A stretch of 7,795 bases of DNA, taken from NCBI GenBank assembly GCA_945882005.1, contig CAMCWG010000137.1, positions 1 to 7,795 on the forward strand, given 5' to 3'. Positions 1 through 7,327 of this stretch are shown piece after piece. Position 1 is the stretch's first letter, and every line of letters begins with the position of its first letter. Position numbers and translations under genes: made by a program. Source of the stretch: Bordetella parapertussis. GTDB lineage: Bacteria; Pseudomonadota; Gammaproteobacteria; Burkholderiales; Burkholderiaceae_B. The notes under the pieces were generated by a model. That model was not told where the DNA came from, searched no databases, and saw only the letters and a program-made list of their open reading frames with translations.

Positions 1-23
1 ATCATAAAGATGAGCGAATTGAT

Positions 24-66
24 GCAAAACAAGAGCCCCTGCCTAGTGCTGCGGCAGAGGCCCCTT
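24..66 (-). terminator. Rho-independent terminator, minus strand
   Basis: Read on the minus strand, GCCTCTGCC (plus 53-61) pairs with GGCAGGGGC (plus 35-43) over a 9-nt loop. That gives nine consecutive pairs with one G-U, and the stem can be extended by about four weaker pairs. It is followed by the T-rich run TCTTGTTTT (plus 26-34). On the plus strand the same stem has a C-A mismatch and a C-rich tail, so the signal is oriented to the minus strand. It lies about 26 nt beyond the TAA at 92-94, which fits the end of a minus-strand gene whose last codons lie at 92-157. Seen directly in the sequence; no folding energy was computed. Confidence 0.6.
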
Positions 67-91
67 GATCAACAAGGTGATGCGAGGTGAG

Positions 92-157
92 TTACGCCCA
101 GCCCTTACGCTTTTTCCACTCGGCCTCAAGCTCATAAATCTGTGGCCACCCGCTGGA
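92..157 (-). pseudogene. 3' remnant of an unrecognised minus-strand gene
   Basis: On the minus strand a reading frame ends with WPQIYELEAEWKKRKGWA followed by TAA at 92-94. The amphipathic, Trp/Glu/Lys-rich composition looks like a real protein C-terminus, and a good terminator follows at 24-66. The frame stays open only back to about 187, where it meets a TGA. Beyond about 157 the translation becomes serine-rich and unlike a protein, which coincides with the start of the MOSC-like remnant on the other strand. I read this as the surviving end of a gene whose body was deleted. I do not recognise the family. It could instead be a chance open frame, but the terminator argues against that. Confidence 0.4.
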
Positions 158-332
158 TGTGATTGAGGATGACGATAGCTTGAATCGTCAGGCAACGATC
201 GCCAAGCAAGCGGTCGTCGTGATCGATGAGGGCGAGGTTGCTGCGGTTTGGTTTAGCAAGGCGCTCGGGCTAGAGTGCCGTTTTGTGAAAATTCATCCCG
301 ATAGAAAACAACCTGTTTGGCCGCAAGGATAA
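138..332 (+). pseudogene. MOSC-domain protein fragment (decayed)
   Basis: The plus-strand frame is open from 138 to the TAA at 330-332 and contains VVVIDEGEVAAVWFSKALG, followed by LECRFVKIHPDR. This resembles the segment joining the N-terminal beta-barrel to the MOSC domain in YcbX-like proteins, which typically reads DxGDxxAxWFSxxLGxPxRLVxxxPD. The family binds molybdenum cofactor or a related sulfur carrier, and full proteins are roughly 270-290 residues. Only about 60 residues remain. There is no convincing start codon (a GTG at 159 is the only candidate), no N-terminal third and no MOSC core. The frame stops 14 nt before the convergent ferredoxin gene. The assignment rests on motif memory only. 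It could also be a small unrelated ORF. Confidence 0.45.
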
Positions 333-346
333 GTCATCCCGCCGCT

Positions 347-610
347 CTATTCTTTTTCTGTATTTGCAGCGGTCAAAACACGATATTTCGCCATTAAGGC
401 ATCTTGACCTTCCTTCCATTGCGGATGGAGTTCAATGCACTCGACAGGACATACTACTTTGCACTGAGGCTCGTCGTGATGACCCACGCATTCCGTGCAA
501 GCGGCTGGATCGATGATGTAGATCTCTTCACCCATCGAGATTGCATCATTGGGACATTGTGGCTCGCACACGTCACAGTTGATACATTCCTCGGTGATGC
601 GTAGTGCCAT
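347..610 (-). CDS. fdx: 2[4Fe-4S] ferredoxin, YfhL/Alvin type
   Basis: This 87-residue cytoplasmic electron carrier has two cubane clusters. Cluster motif one is C9-x2-C12-x2-C15-x3-C19-P. Motif two is C38-x2-C41-x8-C50-x3-C54-P; its longer x8 loop, with an extra Cys58, is the hallmark of Allochromatium (Alvin)-type ferredoxins such as E. coli YfhL. These have very negative potentials and unequal clusters. Full length for the family. The ATG at 608-610 is preceded by TAGGA, with 5 nt between AGGA and the ATG, so the start is well supported. It is the last gene of the rsmD-coaD-fdx operon, 40 nt after coaD, and the intervening DNA holds a strong hairpin that may reduce read-through. The electron partner cannot be deduced; the coaD-fdx adjacency is common in betaproteobacteria and does not prove a shared function. 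Confidence 0.95.
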   Translation of the reverse strand: MALRITEECINCDVCEPQCPNDAISMGEEIYIIDPAACTECVGHHDEPQCKVVCPVECIELHPQWKEGQDALMAKYRVLTAANTEKE

Positions 611-632
611 AGCGTTCCTAAAAAGCTCTCAG

Positions 633-1723
<1,091 letters not shown>

Positions 1724-1724
1724 T

Positions 1725-3056
1725 ATGTTTCGCTTCTTCAAGAAAAAAACTACGCCTGTTGAGCCTCTACCAGAGGACCAGTCCCTGGCGCCTGCGCCAG
1801 ATCTGAGCATCTCGCAGGATACCAGTACCGAGGCCCCTGCGATCGCGGTGGATAGCCCTCCTGCACAAGGGCGACGCTTTATGTTGTCGCAGGCTTTGTC
1901 AGGCGCACCACTTGGGCGCCAGACTGGGCTGCCAATTCCGCCCACTGGCACTGAGCAGACCAGTGGGCCGTTGCCCACCTTTACTGTCGACGCAGCTCAA
2001 CAGGTCCAAGAGCCAGTTCAAAAGCCAGTTCAAGAGCCAGTTCAAGAGCTGGTACAAGAGTCAGTTCCAGATCTGGTTCAAGAGTCGGTAGAAAACCAGA
2101 TAGAAGAGCTGACAGAAGAACAGACAGAAGAAGAAATTGCTGAGCAAAAAACTTCGTGGTTAGCGAAGCTGAAAGGCGGTTTGGCGAAAACCGGCCAAAG
2201 CCTGGGTAGTCTGTTCGTCGGCGTGCGTGTCGATGAAGATTTATTCGAAGAACTTGAGACGGCATTGATCATGGCCGACGCGGGCGTCGAGGCCACCGAG
2301 CAACTCATGGGTGCGCTGCGTGCGCGTGTAAAGCGAGATCGCATCGAAGAGGCGGATGCTGTGCGTCAAGCCCTTAAGGATGTGTTGGCGGAGCATTTAA
2401 AAATTCTTGAAAAGCCGTTTGATGTCGGCCATGTCAGGCCACTCGTCGTCATGATTACCGGTGTGAACGGTGCAGGCAAAACCACCTCGATCGGTAAGCT
2501 AGCGAACGCCTTGCAACAACGCGGTGCCAAAGTCTTGTTGGCGGCAGGCGATACGTTTCGCGCCGCGGCGCGCGAGCAGCTTGTTGAGTGGGGTAATCGC
2601 AATAACGTGTCGGTGATCGCGCAGGACGGCGCGGATCCTGCTGCGGTCGCCTTTGATTCTGTCCATGCAGGACGTGCGCGCGGTATGGATATTGTGATGG
2701 TGGATACAGCAGGGCGTCTGCCAACGCAATTGCACTTGATGGACGAGCTGAAAAAAATTCGTCGTGTGATTGCCAAGGCAGATCCGACAGCACCGCACGA
2801 GGTCTTACTCGTTGTCGACGGCAATTCCGGACAAAACGTATTGTCGCAAATCCGGAGTTTTGACGCAGCCGTTGGGTTAACCGGTTTGATCGTTACAAAA
2901 TTAGATGGAACCGCGAAAGGCGGTACCCTAGCTGCCGTAGCTGCTGGAGCCCAAGGCACACGCCCGGTTCCCGTTTATTGGATTGGCGTCGGCGAAAAAA
3001 TGGAAGATCTGCAGCCCTTTGTGGCCGCAGATTTTGCTGCTGCGTTAGTAGGCTAG
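1725..3056 (+). CDS. ftsY: Signal recognition particle receptor FtsY
   Basis: A 443-residue SRP-family GTPase that docks ribosome-SRP complexes at the inner membrane for co-translational insertion. Residues 1-8 (MFRFFKKK) form a basic amphipathic membrane-contact start. Residues 9-145 are a low-complexity acidic A region containing seven tetrapeptide repeats (94-121). The N domain runs about 146-235. The G domain has P-loop GVNGAGKTT (246-254), DTFRAAAREQL (276-286), G3 DTAGR (327-331), G4 TKLD (391-394) and the closing GGTLAA (399-404). The C-terminus GVGEKMEDLQPF is typical. The ATG at 1725 is chosen over one at 1611 because the first 38 extra codons are antisense rsmD. No Shine-Dalgarno is evident; TATACT at 1711-1716 could be a -10. 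Its stop overlaps the convergent CYTH-CHAD stop. Confidence 0.97.
   Translation: MFRFFKKKTTPVEPLPEDQSLAPAPDLSISQDTSTEAPAIAVDSPPAQGRRFMLSQALSGAPLGRQTGLPIPPTGTEQTSGPLPTFTVDAAQQVQEPVQKPVQEPVQELVQESVPDLVQESVENQIEELTEEQTEEEIAEQKTSWLAKLKGGLAKTGQSLGSLFVGVRVDEDLFEELETALIMADAGVEATEQLMGALRARVKRDRIEEADAVRQALKDVLAEHLKILEKPFDVGHVRPLVVMITGVNGAGKTTSIGKLANALQQRGAKVLLAAGDTFRAAAREQLVEWGNRNNVSVIAQDGADPAAVAFDSVHAGRARGMDIVMVDTAGRLPTQLHLMDELKKIRRVIAKADPTAPHEVLLVVDGNSGQNVLSQIRSFDAAVGLTGLIVTKLDGTAKGGTLAAVAAGAQGTRPVPVYWIGVGEKMEDLQPFVAADFAAALVG
2004..2087 (+). repeat. Seven 12-bp tandem repeats inside ftsY
   Basis: Seven consecutive 12-bp units approximating GTTCAAGAGCCA encode VQEP, VQKP, VQEP, VQEL, VQES, VPDL and VQES (FtsY residues 94-121). 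The first units are nearly identical in DNA and the later ones diverge, consistent with expansion by replication slippage followed by drift. Because the unit is a multiple of three, copy-number change would not break the frame. It lies in the poorly conserved acidic linker before the N domain and is followed by a Glu-rich stretch. Confidence 0.85.
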
Positions 3057-4633
3057 CGCCAGGGTCTGTGCGTGTTGGCAAGCGCTTTGAAGGCCTCTGT
3101 CGCCTCGAGCGTCAAGGTATCAAGTCGCGAGGTAATCCACCCGCAGGCAAACCAAGCACTGGGTTGTGTGTCGCGTAAGCCAACGAAGCGTTCACGCGCC
3201 ACGATCAGATCATTCATCTCGCCCAGAATATTCTGTACACGCGCCAGAGCCTTTTTGTATGGTGCGAGTCGACGTTGTGGCAAGATCGATTCACAGAACT
3301 GTAGTGCATAACGCAGCTTTTTGCCCCGCTTGCGCAACTCATGGCGGGCTTCCATGTCCAGCGTTGGAAGTTGGCTCCCCTCCGCGACTACTTTGCGATC
3401 CCATTTCTTTAGTTTTTTGCTGAGCGTTTGTTCGATAGCTTGTTCTAGAGGCTGCTCTGCAAGTTGCGTGGGCGTCGTGTCCGAAAGCTGCAATGCGGCT
3501 GTCTTGGTCGGCTCACTAGGCAGTACAACACTCGCCAGCATATCTAGAAGCCAGGATTGAAAGCCGATGCTTCGAACGGTTCCAGCAGCATCTGTGTGTT
3601 GCGTTATTTGATCCAGCACCAATGGCGGTTGCCCTGCTTTGCTCAAAATTGGCAAAATTAGTTCTCGCAGGACATCGTCATCGCGAGCGCCACCGAGTTG
3701 AGCAAAATGCATTTTTATTTCAGTGCGCGCTTCCAGGCTGGGCAAGTCGGTCAGCCCATTAAAAAAGGACCAGGCAGAACGTAGTCGACGAATGCCGACA
3801 CGCAGTTGGTGCACATGTTCAGAGCGCTTGTCTGCGTAGAGGTCACCGGTATCGATGCCAGCAATGATTGCGCTGTTTCGAATGATTTGATCCAGACACT
3901 CGGCAGATACGTCGCGCAAGGCTTGTGCAGCATTGCTTTGTGCGTCTAACACGATAGGCGTGACCGGTTGAGGCGCCCAGAATGCGGCGATTGCCTCGAT
4001 GCGTTTTGTTTCTGAGTCTTGTGCGTTCAGCGCATCAAGCGCATTCAAAGTTTTGTCTAGCTGAGCCAAGCGATCACCGCGCTCGGCTTTGCTGCGCGCA
4101 TCGAGAAGCAAGGCAAATTTTTGTTGCCAGCGTTTACCAAGTGTAAATATCGTTTCGAGCGGGCCCGATAGCAGTTCAAATTCAATTTCAGAAATTGGTA
4201 GCTCAAGCGCTCCAGCACGAATCACGCCGGTGTCATACGCTACTTCGACGCGCCCAGTTCTGTCTCGGAGGATTCGGGATAGCCTCAGAACGTTTGTTTC
4301 ATACCGAACCTCTAAAGGCTCGTTCAGTGACGTGAGGACGACTCCAGCTGGGAGTCCCGCATACACGCTTAGGTCAAGAACGGGGCTAGGGCGAGCTTGA
4401 TTGAGTTCGATGCGGGAAAGGCTATCTGACCCTGGCATCTTAAGCGTTTGTACCCAGCGCCGACCCTCTAGGCGCAGGCGGAGCGAAATTTTAGCGCGTG
4501 CGAGCGCTCTGGTTGGCGTATCAAAATAAAGTGCACGCAAGCGTGTGCGTATCAGCGCGCCACGCGCTAGCTCGCGCTGTAAGCCCGCACGGGCAGCAGC
4601 AGGCACATGCAATTTGAGTTCTTGCTCTAGCAT
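3053..4633 (-). CDS. CYTH and CHAD domain protein (YgiF-like)
   Basis: A 526-residue two-domain protein. Residues 1-200 form a CYTH (triphosphate tunnel) domain: the diagnostic ExExK motif is EQELK (3-7), followed by LYFDTPTRALARAKISLRLR (35-54), SRIEL (73-77) and SEIEFELLSG (148-157), giving the expected charged residues of the tunnel. Residues about 235-515 form a helical CHAD domain with HVHQLRVGIRRLRSAW (273-288), GARDDD (315-320), HELRKRGKKLRYALQF (431-446) and LGEMNDLIVA (470-479). The CYTH family hydrolyses inorganic triphosphate or related triphosphates; CHAD domains bind polyphosphate through conserved His and basic residues. E. coli YgiF has the same architecture and is an inorganic triphosphatase, so that activity is inferred here. 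The ATG at 4631-4633 is chosen because ExExK must lie at the N-terminus; GAG lies about 8 nt upstream. It sits 76 nt after a HAD phosphatase gene on the same strand, and that gap contains a G7 tract on the coding strand (C7, plus 4678-4684). Confidence 0.92.
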   Translation of the reverse strand: MLEQELKLHVPAAARAGLQRELARGALIRTRLRALYFDTPTRALARAKISLRLRLEGRRWVQTLKMPGSDSLSRIELNQARPSPVLDLSVYAGLPAGVVLTSLNEPLEVRYETNVLRLSRILRDRTGRVEVAYDTGVIRAGALELPISEIEFELLSGPLETIFTLGKRWQQKFALLLDARSKAERGDRLAQLDKTLNALDALNAQDSETKRIEAIAAFWAPQPVTPIVLDAQSNAAQALRDVSAECLDQIIRNSAIIAGIDTGDLYADKRSEHVHQLRVGIRRLRSAWSFFNGLTDLPSLEARTEIKMHFAQLGGARDDDVLRELILPILSKAGQPPLVLDQITQHTDAAGTVRSIGFQSWLLDMLASVVLPSEPTKTAALQLSDTTPTQLAEQPLEQAIEQTLSKKLKKWDRKVVAEGSQLPTLDMEARHELRKRGKKLRYALQFCESILPQRRLAPYKKALARVQNILGEMNDLIVARERFVGLRDTQPSAWFACGWITSRLDTLTLEATEAFKALANTHRPWR

Positions 4634-4709
4634 TCGGTCGCTCAATCGGCATTGAAGGAGGGTCAGTGTATCGACCACCCCCCCGAAATTTGATGACAAA
4701 GCGAAAAAG

Positions 4710-5519
4710 CTAAGGATTCTGTATCTTTTTTGCCGCGAGAATCCAATCAGCGAGTTCGACAAACCCCGCACCGCCCTTGGATGGCGTGACAAACTTGGGC
4801 CGATGGGTCAGCCGATGGAGTTGCGTTTGGATATTGGCGACGCCAACCGAGTAGTCAAAGAACTGGAACATTGGTTCGTCATTCGGTGAGTCTCCGGCGA
4901 ACGCACAAACGGATAAGAGCTCCTCGAGTCGACTTGAAAACTCGCGAGCAAACAAGGTGCGTGTCATAGATAGCTTGTCATACTGACCAAACCAGCCATT
5001 GACGTGGATGGAGCTGACCTTCGCTTGGGCGCCCTCCGCTTCGAAGAGCGAGACGATTTTCTTGACTGCGACCTCTGGTAAAGGCGGGACATCCTCGCAA
5101 AAATCGATGGCCAGATCTGCTTCGCGATAGTTTTGATCACTCGCCAGCGCTGAGCCCGGCACGGCGCTCAAAATCTTGACTGACAGCGTGTTTAGACGCG
5201 CCCGGTTGGCTAGACGCTCTGCATCGCTCGCAAAATGATGGGTCAGCATGCGCCGCTTGCCGTGGTCATAGCGCATATAAAAAGCCCCGTTTTCACCTAC
5301 AACCGCAAAAACTGGCCACATACGTGCGATGTGGTCGCACCAGCCGGCAGGGCGACCTGTAATGGGGATGACGGTGATGCCCGCGGACCACAGACGCTCT
5401 AGGGCCGCGTAGGCGTCTGCCGTCAGACGCCCCTCTGTCGTCAGCGTGTCATCGATGTCGGTCAGCAGAAAACGGATGTTGGCCGCTTGGTCGGGGGCGA
5501 AGCTAGTGAGTGCGCGCAT
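4710..5519 (-). CDS. HAD-IIB (Cof-type) sugar phosphatase-like hydrolase
   Basis: A 269-residue member of the haloacid dehalogenase superfamily, subclass IIB. Motif I is DIDDTLT with nucleophile Asp21 and acid/base Asp23; motif II is ITGRP with Thr54; GENGA (75-79) follows; motif III Lys is K182 in DKLSM; motif IV is GDSPNDEPM (209-217) with Asp210 and Asp214 for Mg2+. The C2B cap lies between motifs II and III (about 85-180). All catalytic residues are present, so it should be an active phosphatase. The substrate is unknown: relatives include sucrose-, trehalose- and mannosyl-3-phosphoglycerate phosphatases. The start ATG at 5517-5519 has GGAA about 8 nt upstream. It is divergent from ribB and lies upstream of the CYTH-CHAD gene on the same strand, so the two may be co-transcribed. 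Confidence 0.88.
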   Translation of the reverse strand: MRALTSFAPDQAANIRFLLTDIDDTLTTEGRLTADAYAALERLWSAGITVIPITGRPAGWCDHIARMWPVFAVVGENGAFYMRYDHGKRRMLTHHFASDAERLANRARLNTLSVKILSAVPGSALASDQNYREADLAIDFCEDVPPLPEVAVKKIVSLFEAEGAQAKVSSIHVNGWFGQYDKLSMTRTLFAREFSSRLEELLSVCAFAGDSPNDEPMFQFFDYSVGVANIQTQLHRLTHRPKFVTPSKGGAGFVELADWILAAKKIQNP

Positions 5520-5541
5520 GCGGGTTCCGGGAAGGTGTTTC

Positions 5542-5590
5542 GGCCTCAGTAGGCCTTTACCGTGTGGATTGTCTTAACGATTCTATAATA
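5542..5590 (+). promoter_or_regulatory. Divergent promoter region with TATAAT -10
   Basis: The 103-bp region between the HAD gene and ribB contains a perfect -10 hexamer TATAAT (5584-5589) reading toward ribB. The plausible start point is near 5596, giving a leader of about 26 nt. No good -35 lies at 17 bp (TTTACC at 5556-5561 is 22 bp away). The core CTATAATAG is almost its own reverse complement, giving TATTAT on the minus strand toward the HAD gene, so it may serve both directions. A small hairpin GGCCT-CAGT-AGGCC (5542-5555), followed by TTT, sits upstream of it. The short leader leaves no room for an FMN riboswitch. Confidence 0.45.
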
Positions 5591-5622
5591 GGCTTTTAGA
5601 TCCGTCTGATTGTCCGACAACC

Positions 5623-6801
5623 ATGTCCGCCAAAATTTCCCTCGCTTCAAGTTCAACGCCTGCATCGCCTTCGGCGATTTCGCCCGTTTCAGAGATCATT
5701 GATGAGCTCCGGATGGGGCGCATGGTGATTCTGGTCGACGAAGAAGACCGCGAAAACGAGGGCGACCTCGTCATGGCCGCTGAGTTTGTGACACCAGAGG
5801 CGATTAATTTCATGGTCACGCATGGCCGTGGTTTGGTCTGCCTCACGCTCACCGAGGAGCGTTGCCGGCAACTTGAGTTGCCCTTGATGGCGAACAAGAA
5901 CGGCACTGCCTACGGTACAAATTTCACGGTCTCTATCGAGGCGGCTGAAGGCGTTGAGACTGGAATTTCGGTGGCGGACCGTGCGCGGACCGTGCGTGTG
6001 GCGGTTGCGCGCGATGCCAAGGCCTCCGATTTGGTGCAGCCTGGTCACATTTTTCCGTTGCGCGCGGTCCCCGGAGGAGTGCTGGTCAGAGCAGGCCATA
6101 CCGAAGCCGGTTGTGACTTGACCGCGATGGCTGGCCTGACGCCTGCCGCCGTGATTTGTGAGATTTTGAAGCCTGACGGCACGATGGCGCGGCTGCCAGA
6201 TCTGATCGAATATGGTCGTACGCACAATTTAAAACTCGGCACGATTGCTGATTTGATTCAGTATCGTAACGAGCACGAGTCTGTGATCGAACGCGTCGGG
6301 CAGCGGACTGTGCAAACCCCATGGGGTGAGTTCGAAATGGTCGCTTACCGCGATACTGTCGCCGGACATCCGCATCTCGCCCTAGTGTCAGGACAAATCG
6401 ATCCAGGTCAAGAAACACTTGTGCGTGTGCATGAGCCGACTTCGGTGCTTGACGTGATTGATGTGCAAAGCCCCGGACATAGTTGGGGTGTCGCTGAAGC
6501 CCTTACTGCAATTCGCGAGGCCTCAGCCGGTGTGATGGTCTTTCTTAACTGCCAAGGCTCCGCCGATCACCTGTTTGGCCAAATTGCAGGCTGGCAGGGT
6601 TCACCAACGGCGCCCCCAGTCAAGCGCGAGCCTGGTCGCATGGACTTGCGCACCTACGGCATGGGCGCTCAAATTTTGCGTGACTTGAACGTTGGACAGA
6701 TGCGCCTGCTAGCGCGGCCGCGCAAGATGCCGAGCATCATGCCTGGCTTTGGTCTAGACGTCACAGGCTACGAACACCAACCCCCCACCCGTAACAAATA
6801 G
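5623..6801 (+). CDS. ribB: 3,4-dihydroxy-2-butanone 4-phosphate synthase fused to degenerate RibA-like domain (RibBX)
   Basis: A 392-residue riboflavin enzyme. Residues 20-220 are RibB, converting ribulose 5-phosphate to 3,4-dihydroxy-2-butanone 4-phosphate plus formate: the acidic loop [13 protein letters not shown] (38-50) and [11 protein letters not shown] (156-166) with the catalytic His/Glu are intact. Residues about 228-385 align with GTP cyclohydrolase II but lack the zinc site. The stretch after [10 protein letters not shown] (266-275) has none of the three cysteines expected from the SECLTGD...RCDCG region, and the GRGIGL motif is gone. The end of the fold persists as [14 protein letters not shown] (342-355) and MPGFGLDV (373-380). 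This matches the proteobacterial RibBX class, whose X domain is not a cyclohydrolase. The ATG at 5623 has no clear Shine-Dalgarno but no nearer alternative exists. First gene of ribB-ribH-nusB, 10 nt before ribH. Confidence 0.93.
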   Translation: MSAKISLASSSTPASPSAISPVSEIIDELRMGRMVILVDEEDRENEGDLVMAAEFVTPEAINFMVTHGRGLVCLTLTEERCRQLELPLMANKNGTAYGTNFTVSIEAAEGVETGISVADRARTVRVAVARDAKASDLVQPGHIFPLRAVPGGVLVRAGHTEAGCDLTAMAGLTPAAVICEILKPDGTMARLPDLIEYGRTHNLKLGTIADLIQYRNEHESVIERVGQRTVQTPWGEFEMVAYRDTVAGHPHLALVSGQIDPGQETLVRVHEPTSVLDVIDVQSPGHSWGVAEALTAIREASAGVMVFLNCQGSADHLFGQIAGWQGSPTAPPVKREPGRMDLRTYGMGAQILRDLNVGQMRLLARPRKMPSIMPGFGLDVTGYEHQPPTRNK

Positions 6802-6811
6802 GAAGCACACC

Positions 6812-7327
6812 ATGAGCCCATACACCCTAACCCCGGACATGAACGGCGAGGGCCTGCATATTGGCATCGTCCGTGCGCGTTTCAACGAAGACATCGGCCT
6901 GATCGAACTCGATGCGTGTTTGCAGGAGCTCGAAAGCTTGGGCGTTGACGAGCGCGACATTATGGTTGTGACGGTACCCGGTGCCCTCGAGCTCGGCGTG
7001 ACGCTCGCGCGCATGGCTGAAACCTTTGAGTTTGATGCACTGATTGCCTTGGGTGCTGTCATTCGCGGTGAAACCTATCATTTCGAAATTGTGAGCAACG
7101 AAAGTGCTTCAGCGATTTCTCGCATTTCTCTTGAAACGGGCATTCCGGTTGCAAACGGTGTGTTGACGACCGAGACTGACGAACAAGCCGAAGTGCGGGC
7201 TGCCGACAAAGGTCGTGACTGCGCACAATGCGCGGTTGAAATGGCAAATTTGGTGGCTGCTCTTGAACCAGAAGCCGACGAAGACGACGAGGACGAAGAT
7301 CTTGAACAATCCGACGCACGACGCTGA
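6812..7327 (+). CDS. ribH: 6,7-dimethyl-8-ribityllumazine synthase
   Basis: A 171-residue lumazine synthase, condensing the butanone phosphate made by RibB with the ribitylaminopyrimidine; the product feeds riboflavin synthase. Conserved features: substrate-stacking VRARFN (20-25), VPGALEL (55-61), [20 protein letters not shown] (80-99) with catalytic His90, NGVLTTET (115-122), Arg129 for phosphate, and [13 protein letters not shown] (132-144). The usual VPGALELP has Gly62 in place of Pro, a mild variant. Residues about 152-171 form an unusually acidic tail (Asp/Glu-rich) beyond the normal fold. AGGAAG (6800-6805) lies 6 nt before the ATG and overlaps the ribB stop, so coupling is likely. The 3' end overlaps nusB by 26 nt. 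Confidence 0.97.
   Translation: MSPYTLTPDMNGEGLHIGIVRARFNEDIGLIELDACLQELESLGVDERDIMVVTVPGALELGVTLARMAETFEFDALIALGAVIRGETYHFEIVSNESASAISRISLETGIPVANGVLTTETDEQAEVRAADKGRDCAQCAVEMANLVAALEPEADEDDEDEDLEQSDARR
7289..7293 (+). promoter_or_regulatory. Ribosome binding site deciding the nusB TTG start
   Basis: GAGGA lies 8 nt before the TTG at 7302-7304, inside the codons for the acidic RibH tail. It is the only good Shine-Dalgarno near the nusB 5' end and supports the TTG over the ATG at 7215, which would lie deep within ribH and add 29 residues unlike NusB. Confidence 0.55.

Noticed and set aside
1..90. Open plus-strand frame with ATG at 10 (26 codons)
   Set aside because: No recognisable sequence, no visible ribosome binding site within the window, and it runs through the minus-strand terminator stem. 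Probably chance.
1724..1978. Longer rsmD from an ATG at 1978
   Set aside because: The extra 85 residues are antisense to ftsY and unlike RsmD, which begins just before the IRIVGG motif.
2004..2087. CRISPR-like or mobile repeat array
   Set aside because: Units are contiguous 12-mers without spacers, in frame within ftsY, and encode a simple tetrapeptide repeat.
2366..2959. 197-codon open frame antisense to ftsY
   Set aside because: It mirrors the strongly conserved GTPase region, is serine/alanine-rich with no motif, and is explained as a shadow frame.
4634..4792. Longer CYTH-CHAD protein starting at 4792
   Set aside because: It would overlap the HAD gene out of frame and place the ExExK motif at residue 56, whereas the family has it at the extreme N-terminus.
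5542..5558. GGCCT-CAGT-AGGCC followed by TTT as a terminator
   Set aside because: The stem is only five pairs with three T residues, and it lies between divergent genes where no plus-strand transcript is expected to end.
5520..5622. FMN riboswitch upstream of ribB
   Set aside because: The region is only 103 bp, the leader after the -10 is about 26 nt, and none of the conserved FMN-element segments is visible.
7215..7301. NusB start at the ATG at 7215
   Set aside because: The added residues are out-of-frame ribH sequence with no NusB similarity and no better ribosome binding site.
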